Shown here one piece after another: positions 1 through 5,895 of a stretch of 7,444 bases of DNA. The DNA lies in contig JAJZTU010000172.1 in the NCBI GenBank assembly GCA_021848765.1, positions 1 through 7,444 on the forward strand. The letters run 5' to 3'. Position numbers and translations under genes: made by a program. This DNA comes from Bacillota bacterium. GTDB lineage: Bacteria > Bacillota > GCA-003054495 > Carboxydocellales > JAJZTU01. Under the pieces are notes generated by a model that saw only the letters and a list, made by a program, of their open reading frames with translations, searched no databases and was not told the origin of the DNA. Within the stretch, counting starts at the first letter, position 1. Each line of letters opens with the position of its first letter.

Positions 1-288
1 AGGCAGTCCGTCCAGGGCCTCGGCAACCTGCTTGTTAGAAATCTCCAGCGCCTCCTCGATGGTCTTGCCCTTTACCATTTCTGTAACCATACTGCTGGTG
101 GCCACTGCGGCTCCACAGCCGAAAGTCTTGAATTTCACATCCTCTATAATATTATCCTTTACCTTCAAATAAATACGCATGATGTCCCCACAGGTGGCAT
201 TGCCAACTTCGCCGACCCCATCAGCGTCAGCAATCTCCCCCACATTGCGGGGATTGGAAAAATGGTCCATTACCTTTTCACTATACAT
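1..288 (-). CDS. nifU: NifU/IscU-type iron-sulfur cluster scaffold, 3' end cut by window edge
   Basis: This is the N-terminal 96 codons of a U-type scaffold, which receives persulfide sulfur from the desulfurase NifS and builds a [2Fe-2S] cluster on three cysteines. The translation opens MYSEKVMDHFSNPRNVG, the usual family N terminus, and reads in frame off the window edge. Two of the three ligand cysteines are visible: C33 in ATCGD, with the following aspartate characteristic of the IscU/NifU N domain, and C58 in FGCGA. The third (a KxHCS motif) would lie beyond base 1. The ATG at 288-286 overlaps the nifS stop codon (283-281) by eight bases, and a GGGAG Shine-Dalgarno lies about 10 bases upstream inside nifS, so the two genes are translationally coupled. 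Whether the complete gene has the extra domains of true nitrogen-fixation NifU cannot be seen; a short IscU-like protein is more likely in this context. Confidence 0.93.
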   Translation of the reverse strand, partial: MYSEKVMDHFSNPRNVGEIADADGVGEVGNATCGDIMRIYLKVKDNIIEDVKFKTFGCGAAVATSSMVTEMVKGKTIEEALEISNKQVAEALDGLP

Positions 289-1477
289 GAGCTGAACACT
301 CCCTTGCAGTTACTTGATAGCCGGCATTAAGCGGAGACATGGCCCGGAGTCTCTCCACGATAGGAGGCAGCACTTCCAGGATATAATCAACATCTGCTTC
401 CGTATTCACTCTGCCCAGGGTCAAGCGCAGGGAACCATGGGCAACTTCGTGGGGAATGCCCATGGCCAAAAGCACATGGGAAGGGTCCAGGGAGCCTGAA
501 GTACAGGCTGAGCCGCTGGAAGCGGCAACCCCTTTCATGTCCAGCATCAAAAGCAGGGACTCTCCCTCGATGAATTGGAAGCTGAAATTGACATTGTGGG
601 GAAGGCGCTCGGTGGGATGTCCATTGAGTTGGGTATGGTCCAAGCGCTCCAAGATGCCCTTGATCAGCCTGTCTCTCATCCTGGTCAGGCGAGGGGCTTC
701 ATCCCTGAGGTCCTGCACAGCCTTTTCCATGGCCAAACCAAAGCCAACAATCCCCGGAACATTCTCCGTACCAGCCCGGCGCTTCCTCTCCTGGGAACCT
801 CCGTGGGTGATGGGCGTAAGCCGCACACCCTTGCGCACATAGAGGCAGCCTACCCCTTTCGGACCATAAATCTTATGGGAAGAAATGGACATCAGGTCCA
901 CATTGAGTTCATCAACATGCACAGGGATTTTGCCTACGGACTGGACGGCATCCACGTGGAAATATACCCCTTTTTCCCTGGCCAGTTTCCCTATTTCCTC
1001 AATGGGTTGAATGGTCCCAACCTCGTTATTGGCATGCATGATGGTGATGAGAATAGTATTTTTGGTGATGGCGCGAGCCACATCTGCTACCCGCACCCGG
1101 CCGGTCTCATCCACCGGAATATAAGTAACGGTAAAACCGTTTTTCTCCAGGTGTTTACAGGTATCTAATCCCGCATGGTGTTCTACAGTTGAGGTAATGA
1201 TATGGGTACCCTTTTTGCAGTTAGCTGTAGCAACTCCCAAGATAGCCATATTGTCTGCCTCGGTACCCCCGCTGGTGAAAATAATTTCAGCAGGATTCGC
1301 CCCGATGGCTGAAGCAACCCGTTCCCGGGCCTCTTCCACCGCCTTGCGGGCCTCCCGGCCAAATGCATGGATACTGGAAGGATTCCCAAAGTCCTCTACC
1401 ATATATTTCAGCACGCTTTGGGCAATTTCCGGATCCATAGGAGTGGTAGCGCTATGGTCCATATATACTCGACGCAT
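281..1477 (-). CDS. nifS: Cysteine desulfurase (NifS/IscS family)
   Basis: A PLP-dependent enzyme that takes sulfur from L-cysteine, leaving alanine, and passes it as a persulfide to the scaffold encoded next to it; such enzymes also feed tRNA thiolation. The 398-residue length is normal. Visible motifs are the N-terminal YMDHSATTP, the cofactor-binding FTSGGTEADN (67-76), EHH at 99-101, HVDAVQSVGK (174-183) and the PLP lysine K202 in SSHKIYGPKG. The catalytic persulfide cysteine is C325 in SSGSACTSG, on the longer loop of group I (NifS/IscS) rather than the SufS type. Start: ATG with AAGGAG ten bases upstream. It is the second gene after iscR, separated by a 77-base gap filled with short direct repeats. 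In Bacillus the same place holds yrvO, whose product works with the tRNA thiolase MnmA, so a dual role is plausible but inferred. NifS versus IscS naming is arbitrary here. Confidence 0.96.
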   Translation of the reverse strand: MRRVYMDHSATTPMDPEIAQSVLKYMVEDFGNPSSIHAFGREARKAVEEARERVASAIGANPAEIIFTSGGTEADNMAILGVATANCKKGTHIITSTVEHHAGLDTCKHLEKNGFTVTYIPVDETGRVRVADVARAITKNTILITIMHANNEVGTIQPIEEIGKLAREKGVYFHVDAVQSVGKIPVHVDELNVDLMSISSHKIYGPKGVGCLYVRKGVRLTPITHGGSQERKRRAGTENVPGIVGFGLAMEKAVQDLRDEAPRLTRMRDRLIKGILERLDHTQLNGHPTERLPHNVNFSFQFIEGESLLLMLDMKGVAASSGSACTSGSLDPSHVLLAMGIPHEVAHGSLRLTLGRVNTEADVDYILEVLPPIVERLRAMSPLNAGYQVTARECSAHV

Positions 1478-1497
1478 TGAATTTCATCTCCTTCGGT

Positions 1498-1563
1498 AAT
1501 TCTGGATATAGTACCCGGCTATGCCAGAAATTCTGGATATAGCACTCGCCTATTCTAGATATA
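1498..1563 (-). repeat. Short direct repeats between iscR and nifS, operator-like
   Basis: Two 25-base imperfect direct repeats, at 1529-1553 and 1498-1522, differ at three positions and lie exactly 31 bases apart. On the minus strand each contains a small dyad ATAGnCGnGTnCTAT followed by ATCCAGAATT. A third, partial copy of the core ATATCYAGAAT (1551-1562) overlaps the iscR stop codon. Between the repeats CCAGAA-T-TTCTGG forms a palindrome. The half-site ATAGnCGnGT resembles the E. coli IscR type 1 half-site as I remember it, at about 8 of 10 positions. A regulator-binding role is inferred; simple duplication is the alternative. Confidence 0.55.
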
Positions 1564-2007
1564 ATACATGTAAAAATTGTTTACCTGTTTTGCTTTTTCG
1601 AAGTCCTCTACCATATCTGCCAGGGTAATCCCGTCCAGAACCCCGGTTATACTGTCCCTGACTTTTTCCCACACACCCCGGGTAATACAAAACTCAGCCT
1701 TGTCACAACAATCAGGGTCTTCCTGGTTGACACAGTCTACCGGAGCAATAGGCCCTTCCAGGACCCGGATGATGTCCCCCACCCGGATATCTGCAGGTTC
1801 CTTGGCCAGCGTATACCCACCTTGTGCACCCCGGACACTTTTTACCAACCCGGCTTTTCTAAGCCCGGCAATCAGCTGCTCCAGATAGTGCTCGGAGAGG
1901 TCCTGGCGCTCGGCAACACTTTTTAAGGGAATAGGCCCCTCTCCGTAATGCTGGGCCAGGTCAAACATAGCCTTAACACCATAATGCCCCTTTGTGGAAA
2001 GCTTCAT
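1555..2007 (-). CDS. iscR: Rrf2-family regulator with Fe-S-type cysteines (IscR-like)
   Basis: A 150-residue winged-helix transcription factor. The N-terminal DNA-binding part is typical of Rrf2: MKLSTKGHYGVKAMFDLA, LSEHYLEQLIAGLRKAGLVKSVRG, and the wing GAQGGYTLA. The C-terminal half carries C92, C100, C101 and C107. C101-x5-C107 followed by I-T-R-x-x-W matches the ligand region of E. coli IscR (C92, C98, C104), so a [2Fe-2S] cluster is likely. CymR, the Bacillus protein at this locus, lacks this cluster of cysteines. It probably senses Fe-S status and controls its own operon iscR-nifS-nifU. Start: ATG with GAGGTGG four bases upstream, about 40 bases below a strong promoter. Which cysteine is the third ligand (C92 or C100) is uncertain, and a CymR-like cysteine-metabolism role cannot be excluded. 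Confidence 0.9.
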   Translation of the reverse strand: MKLSTKGHYGVKAMFDLAQHYGEGPIPLKSVAERQDLSEHYLEQLIAGLRKAGLVKSVRGAQGGYTLAKEPADIRVGDIIRVLEGPIAPVDCVNQEDPDCCDKAEFCITRGVWEKVRDSITGVLDGITLADMVEDFEKAKQVNNFYMYYI

Positions 2008-2047
2008 GATTCCACCTCAATTCCTATCAATTTCCTCGGCATTGTTT

Positions 2048-2083
2048 TGAATTTATAGTAGCATAATCCTGGTCTAATGTCAA
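2048..2083 (-). promoter_or_regulatory. Sigma-A-type promoter for iscR-nifS-nifU
   Basis: On the minus strand TTGACA (2083-2078) is followed by a 17-base spacer and TACTAT (2060-2055), with TG one base ahead of the -10, an extended -10. The predicted start is A2048, giving a leader of about 40 bases. It lies between the rarA stop (2115) and the iscR ATG. The spacer would be a natural place for IscR autorepression, but I see no clean palindrome in it. Confidence 0.8.
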
Positions 2084-2114
2084 TTTAATCCCAAGCAAAA
2101 TGCTAGGTATTTTT

Positions 2115-3431
2115 TTAAGGGTCTCCCCGCCGGAGCCGCTCCCGCACCTTGGCTTCGTTGCCGTTCGCGGTGGGGTTGTAGTACCTGGTGCCCAGCAGTG
2201 GATCCGGGAGGTACTGCTGTTCCACATAGTTGCCGGGGTAGTCATGCGGGTAGAGGTAGCCCTTGCCGTGCCCCAACTGGGAGGCGCCGCGGTAGTTAGC
2301 ATCCCTCAAGTGAGCGGGGACTCTGCCCACATCACGTTTCTCTATATCTTCCAGGGCCTGGTCGATAGCACAATATACCGCGTTACTCTTGGGAGCTGTG
2401 GCTATGTAGATGACGGCCTGGGCCAGGGGAATCCTGGCTTCGGGCATGCCTGCATATTCCAGGGCCTGGGCTGCGGCTACCGCTACCTGCAGCGCCTGGG
2501 GGTCGGCCAGGCCTACATCTTCTGAAGCATGAACAATCAGCCTTCTGGCGATAAAGCGGGGGTCTTCTCCGGCATAGAGCATTCTGGCCAGCCAGTGCAA
2601 GGCTGCATCCGGGTCTGAGCCCCGCATGCTCTTAATGAAGGCCGAGATTACATCATAGTGCTGGTCACCCTGTTTGTCATACAAGACAGCCGGTTTTTGG
2701 ATGGATTCCTCAGCAACACTGAGGGTAATTTGCCGTATACCCTGTGGATCAGGAGAGGTGGTTAAAACCGCCAGTTCCAGTGCGTTCAAGGCGCTCCGGG
2801 CATCACCCCTGGCCGTCTTCACCAGGTGTTCCAGAGCCTTTTCCTCCACCTGGACCCGGTACATCCCCAGGCCCCGCTCAGGGTCTGACAGGGCGTTTTT
2901 TAATAATTGGGTGATTTCTCCCCCGGTTAGGGGCTGCAGGGCAAATACCCTTGACCGGGAGAGCAGGGCTGAGTTCACTTCGAAATAAGGATTTTCCGTG
3001 GTAGCCCCGATAAGAATAATTGTGCCATCCTCCACAAAAGGCAGCAGGGCGTCCTGCTGGGCCTTGTTGAAGCGGTGGATCTCGTCAACAAACAGGATGG
3101 TCTTACGACCATAGTGATTTTGCCGCTCCCTGGCATCCTTGGTGACCTGGCGAATATCGGCTACCCCTGAAGTTACCGCATTGAGCTGTACAAATTCACC
3201 CTTAGTTGTATTGGCAATTACCTTGGCCAGGGTTGTCTTTCCGGTTCCTGGTGGACCGTAAAAAATTACCGACCTGAGTTGGTCTCCCTCGATAGCCCGC
3301 CGTAACAGCTTTCCCGGTCCGACTATTGCCTCCTGCCCCACAAATTCCTCCAGGGTCCGGGGCCTGATCCGGTCAGCCAAAGGCGCCTGTCGCAGGCGTT
3401 CCTGCTGGCCCGCTAGCTCAAACAAATCCAT
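2115..3431 (-). CDS. rarA: Replication-associated AAA+ ATPase RarA (MgsA)
   Basis: A 438-residue clamp-loader-like AAA+ protein of the RarA/MgsA/WRNIP1 family, which acts at stalled replication forks together with SSB and recombination proteins. Order of motifs: the N-terminal PLADRIRPRTLEEFVGQE, Walker A GPPGTGKT (59-66), Walker B ILFVDEIH (112-119), sensor 1 ATTEN (143-147), and an SRSR arginine-finger segment near 158-161. The C-terminal half has the MgsA signature stretches SAFIKSMRGSDPDAALHWLA, ARRLIVHASEDVGLADP and a final YLYPHDYPGNYVEQQYLP-like segment. Length is normal for the family. Start: ATG with GGAGG six bases upstream, placed directly after the ltaE stop (15-base gap), so it appears to be co-transcribed with ltaE. 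No strong terminator follows, so readthrough into iscR is possible. The neighbourhood with the Rrf2 regulator and desulfurase is the same as for B. subtilis yrvN. Confidence 0.96.
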   Translation of the reverse strand: MDLFELAGQQERLRQAPLADRIRPRTLEEFVGQEAIVGPGKLLRRAIEGDQLRSVIFYGPPGTGKTTLAKVIANTTKGEFVQLNAVTSGVADIRQVTKDARERQNHYGRKTILFVDEIHRFNKAQQDALLPFVEDGTIILIGATTENPYFEVNSALLSRSRVFALQPLTGGEITQLLKNALSDPERGLGMYRVQVEEKALEHLVKTARGDARSALNALELAVLTTSPDPQGIRQITLSVAEESIQKPAVLYDKQGDQHYDVISAFIKSMRGSDPDAALHWLARMLYAGEDPRFIARRLIVHASEDVGLADPQALQVAVAAAQALEYAGMPEARIPLAQAVIYIATAPKSNAVYCAIDQALEDIEKRDVGRVPAHLRDANYRGASQLGHGKGYLYPHDYPGNYVEQQYLPDPLLGTRYYNPTANGNEAKVRERLRRGDP

Positions 3432-3446
3432 GGTTCCCCTCCAAAC

Positions 3447-4487
3447 CTAACTCCGCATGACTTGCTGCACACTCCATAATGTGGTGTCAATATCCTCAGG
3501 TGCAATGTCCTTGTGGGTTACAAACCTCACCAGGTGCTCTCCAAAAGGAACCGCCTTAATTCCCTGTTCCTTTAACCTGTCCAGGAAAACAGGTACCGCT
3601 ATTCCCGCAGCCTCTAAATCAGCCAGTACAATGTTGGTCTGGACTCTGCCCAGTTCTATTTGAATTCCCGGGATATTGGCCAGTCCTTCGGCCAGTTTTC
3701 GTGCGTTAAGATGATCCTCCTCCAGCCTGTCCACCATTTGCTCCAGGGCCACAATTCCCGCTGCAGCAATCACCCCGGACTGGCGCATTCCACCACCCAG
3801 CATTTTTCTCCACTTGCGGGCTTTGGCAATCCAGCTTCCCGGCCCTACCAGCAGCGAGCCCACAGGAGCGGCTAGCCCCTTGGACAAGCAGAACATCACT
3901 GTATCAGCATCCTTAGTAAGCTCTTTAACACCTACCCCAAGAGCAACCGCGGCATTGAAAATCCGCGCCCCGTCCAAGTGCACAGCAAGGTTGTACTCCT
4001 TGGCTACCGACCCGACTGCCTCCATCTGCTCCAGGTCAGTTACCGTACCCCCGGCACGGTTGTGGGTATTTTCCAAACAAATGAGGCTGGTCTTGGGGAA
4101 ATGAATATCACTCAGGCGAATAGCCTGCCTGACCTTATCGGCCGGAAGGGTACCCCTGTAGCCCCTGATGGTGCGGGTCTGTACCCCTGCCAAGGCCCCG
4201 ATTCCTCCTACCTCATAGAAATACACATGGGCCTCAGACTCCACGATAATCTCATCACCCCGGCTGGTATGAGTAAGTATGGCTACTTGATTACCCATTG
4301 TCCCGCTGGCCACAAACAGGGCTGCCTCCTTGCCAAAGCGCTCTGCTGCCAGCTCTTCTAATCTTTTGACCGTCGGGTCCTCACCAAAAACATCATCCCC
4401 CACCTCAGCCCGGGCCATTGCCTGGCGCATTGCTTCCGTTGGCTGGGTAACCGTGTCACTGCGCAAATCGATGATAACCTTTGCCAC
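3447..4487 (-). CDS. ltaE: Low-specificity L-threonine aldolase
   Basis: A PLP enzyme of fold type I that cleaves L-threonine or L-allo-threonine to glycine and acetaldehyde; it belongs to the beta-eliminating lyase/threonine aldolase family. Motifs: DLRSDTVTQPT near the N terminus, EVGDDVFGEDPTVKRLE (28-44), the ring-stacking histidine H87 in EAHVYFYE, ENTHNRAGG (139-147), HLDGARIFNAA (170-180) with the cofactor-binding aspartate, and the PLP lysine K203 in CLSKGLAAPVGS. The 346-residue length is normal. The start is GTG at 4487-4485, which places MAKVIIDLRSDT at the usual family N terminus, with AAAGGAG ten bases upstream. This initiation region lies inside a tandem repeat that also contains several other Shine-Dalgarno-like AAGGAG copies. 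It is the first gene of an ltaE-rarA pair. The metabolic link to its neighbours is not obvious. Confidence 0.95.
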   Translation of the reverse strand: MAKVIIDLRSDTVTQPTEAMRQAMARAEVGDDVFGEDPTVKRLEELAAERFGKEAALFVASGTMGNQVAILTHTSRGDEIIVESEAHVYFYEVGGIGALAGVQTRTIRGYRGTLPADKVRQAIRLSDIHFPKTSLICLENTHNRAGGTVTDLEQMEAVGSVAKEYNLAVHLDGARIFNAAVALGVGVKELTKDADTVMFCLSKGLAAPVGSLLVGPGSWIAKARKWRKMLGGGMRQSGVIAAAGIVALEQMVDRLEEDHLNARKLAEGLANIPGIQIELGRVQTNIVLADLEAAGIAVPVFLDRLKEQGIKAVPFGEHLVRFVTHKDIAPEDIDTTLWSVQQVMRS

Positions 4488-4575
4488 CTGAATCCCACTC
4501 CTTTGCGACCTGAATCCTACTTCTTTGTGACCTCATCCGGCTCCTTGCGACCTCATCCCATTCCTGTCCTACCTG
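4486..4575. repeat. Degenerate ~22-base tandem repeat ahead of ltaE
   Basis: On the plus strand, ACCTgAATCC or ACCTcATCC units begin at 4486, 4508, 4530, 4550 and 4571, with steps of 22, 22, 20 and 21 bases. Read on the minus strand each unit contains an AAGGAG-like purine block followed by GGATtcAGGT. The lowest-coordinate unit supplies the actual Shine-Dalgarno (4504-4498) and the GTG start of ltaE. The steps are not multiples of three, so this is not a coding repeat. It looks like a decaying minisatellite spread from the ribosome binding site. Confidence 0.7.
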
Positions 4576-4690
4576 AACTATCCATTGTTTTCCTGTAGAA
4601 GTAGTATGTTTTATTTTCTACAATTTTAAGCAGGGAGATTAATATGTAATTTTTGGGCTTATTTTAGCTCAGTCTTAATCTTGTCCATCC

Positions 4691-4706
4691 ATCATATATT
4701 GTATCA
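4691..4706 (-). promoter_or_regulatory. Candidate extended -10 promoter for ltaE-rarA
   Basis: On the minus strand TGaTACAAT (4706-4698) is a good extended -10 element, but no recognisable -35 lies 17 bases upstream. A start near 4691 would give ltaE a leader of about 200 bases containing the tandem repeats and a 7-base inverted repeat (TGTAGAA 4594-4600 / TTCTACA 4616-4622). This is a weak prediction made from one strand of a 259-base spacer between divergently transcribed genes. Confidence 0.35.
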
Positions 4707-4746
4707 GATGCAACTACCTAATTTCTATTTAAGGTGGTAGGGAATT

Positions 4747-5385
4747 ATGGTGCAGGGTAACGCTAGTTTTAAACTTTTAATTCCGGATGCCGACCGGCAG
4801 TTGAGCGAAACCTTAACTATCCCCGGGGCGGAGCCTGGAGACATTCTGGAAATCCGGGTGAATAATTTGTCCCCGGAAGCTTCGGCCCTTGGCTATGCTT
4901 CGGTGTTATCTGACGGTCAGGTTAGGCCACTCCTGGCCGGAAACCACGGGGGCTGCCTCCTGCCCGCCCTCCTGTATCCGGGAAACTCCCTCTATCTCCC
5001 GGTCTTTCTTCCCGGCGGAGGACTCAGCCTGGGCAAACCCGTTGGAGTACAGCGTAAGCCTGTTTTTAATGCCAAAACAGGTACCGGTCCGCAGATCGAG
5101 GTGGAAATCGAGGTTAACATCCTGGAGGACTTTCCTTTGCAAAGGCCTCGCCTGGAAAACAGATTCAGCTGGTCATTTTTGTCCTGTCATTCCCGGCCCT
5201 CCCAAGCTCTCAATCTAGCCTGGCAGGACGTACTTACCCATCTTCAATCCACCTGTTTCTGCAGCCGGGAAAAAGCAAGGGCTCTGGCTGCTACCGGTGT
5301 ACAGGTCAGCTTCTATTCCGCCCCGGGCCTTCCGGCGACCACTACTTGTATTTGCCTGCCCAAAAGCATTGTACGCCAACTTTAA
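4747..5385 (+). CDS. Hypothetical protein, not recognised
   Basis: A 212-residue protein that I cannot assign. It is the only gene on the plus strand. Support that it is real: a long open frame in an otherwise gene-free interval, ATG preceded nine bases upstream by AAGGTGG, and a hairpin terminator just after the stop. Residues 1-135 read as beta-rich, with alternating hydrophobic patterns (FKLLIPD, DILEIRVNNL, then the glycine/proline-rich stretch NHGGCLLPALLYPGNSLYLP) and a run of I/E/V alternation near 115-126 (QIEVEIEVNI). After about residue 140 it becomes helix-like (SQALNLAWQDVLTHLQ, SREKARALAATG). Cysteines occur at CFC and CIC near the C terminus, which could be chance. There is no signal peptide or membrane segment, so it is probably cytoplasmic. 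It is divergent from ltaE and convergent with trxA, and no good sigma-A promoter is seen; a sporulation-type promoter is possible but unproven. Confidence 0.72.
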   Translation: MVQGNASFKLLIPDADRQLSETLTIPGAEPGDILEIRVNNLSPEASALGYASVLSDGQVRPLLAGNHGGCLLPALLYPGNSLYLPVFLPGGGLSLGKPVGVQRKPVFNAKTGTGPQIEVEIEVNILEDFPLQRPRLENRFSWSFLSCHSRPSQALNLAWQDVLTHLQSTCFCSREKARALAATGVQVSFYSAPGLPATTTCICLPKSIVRQL

Positions 5386-5390
5386 AAAGC

Positions 5391-5422
5391 AAAACCTTGG
5401 CCCGGAAGAGCCAAGATTTTTT
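5391..5422. terminator. Probable bidirectional terminator between the plus-strand gene and trxA
   Basis: The stem CTTGGC (5396-5401) / GCCAAG (5410-5415) closes an 8-base loop. On the plus strand it is followed by a T run at 5417-5422; on the minus strand GCCAAG is followed by GTTTTGCTTTTT. It sits 5 bases after the plus-strand stop and about 30 bases after the trxA stop, so it can serve both convergent genes. The stem is short, so strength is uncertain. Confidence 0.65.
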
Positions 5423-5448
5423 AAGGATAAATTTTTGCCCTGTTACTT

Positions 5449-5778
5449 TTAGAAATGCTTACCCAATACCGCAGCTAACTGTTGCTTGTTCTGGTAACCG
5501 ACAATTCTTTCTGCAGCCTGTCCGTTCTTAAAAACAATCAGCGTGGGTATACTCATAACCCCATAATTCATAGCAACCTGACGATTCTCGTCCACATTAA
5601 CCTTGCCAACTTTAAGCTTACCGGCGTACTCATCAGCGATTTCATCAACGACCGGGGCAATCATCCGGCAAGGTCCACACCAGGCCGCCCAAAAATCCAC
5701 CAACACCGGTTCAGTACTTTCCAAAACATCGGTCTTAAAATTGGCATCATTAAAGGTCAAAACATTAGCTCCTGCCAT
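5449..5778 (-). CDS. trxA: Thioredoxin
   Basis: A 109-residue classical thioredoxin, a small cytoplasmic dithiol protein that reduces disulfides and is itself recycled by thioredoxin reductase. Visible are VLVDFWAAWCGPCRMIAP with the active site W33-C34-G35-P36-C37, the buried aspartate D28 in LVDFW, and the cis-proline P78 in MSIPT. The C-terminal helix QQLAAVLGKHF completes the fold. The start is the ATG at 5778-5776: AGGAGGG lies six bases upstream, and the frame's earlier possible TTG start at 5799 would put that ribosome binding site inside the gene. It has its own near-perfect promoter and is probably monocistronic, ending at the shared terminator. Its position beside sulfur-handling genes may be coincidental. 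No reductase gene is visible in the window. Confidence 0.97.
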   Translation of the reverse strand: MAGANVLTFNDANFKTDVLESTEPVLVDFWAAWCGPCRMIAPVVDEIADEYAGKLKVGKVNVDENRQVAMNYGVMSIPTLIVFKNGQAAERIVGYQNKQQLAAVLGKHF

Positions 5779-5832
5779 TAAAATCCCTCCTGAGTGCAAT
5801 TTTGTAGTTACTCTTCGCTGTAGCTATGTATT

Positions 5833-5869
5833 GATTATAATTATAAACCCCTGGGGATGCCCGTGTCAA
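5833..5869 (-). promoter_or_regulatory. Consensus sigma-A promoter for trxA
   Basis: On the minus strand TTGACA (5869-5864) and TATAAT (5845-5840) are both perfect and separated by 18 bases; the -10 is repeated directly as TATAATTATAAT. The predicted start is near 5833, with a leader of about 55 bases. The spacer holds the palindrome CCCC-a-GGGG (5848-5856), which could be a regulator site. It lies 27 bases below the tcdA stop codon. Confidence 0.85.
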
Positions 5870-5895
5870 ACCATTAGTACTAAAACTCATTTCAC

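Noticed and set aside
575..1168. A 197-codon plus-strand frame and similar frames opposite nifS, rarA and ltaE
   Set aside because: They are antisense shadows of well-supported genes, without ribosome binding sites or protein-like features.
2090..2118. A plus-strand hairpin (CCAAGC / GCTAGG) followed by a T run
   Set aside because: The stem is short with a mismatch, no plus-strand gene ends here, and the T run overlaps the end of rarA; at most it would stop antisense transcripts.
4636..4649. A start-stop minimal frame ATGTAA preceded by AGGGAG
   Set aside because: A single ATG-TAA with a purine block can easily occur by chance in AT-rich spacer; no conservation evidence is available.
5779..5799. 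An upstream TTG start for thioredoxin
   Set aside because: It would place the strong AGGAGGG inside the gene; the ATG at 5778 gives the normal 109-residue protein.
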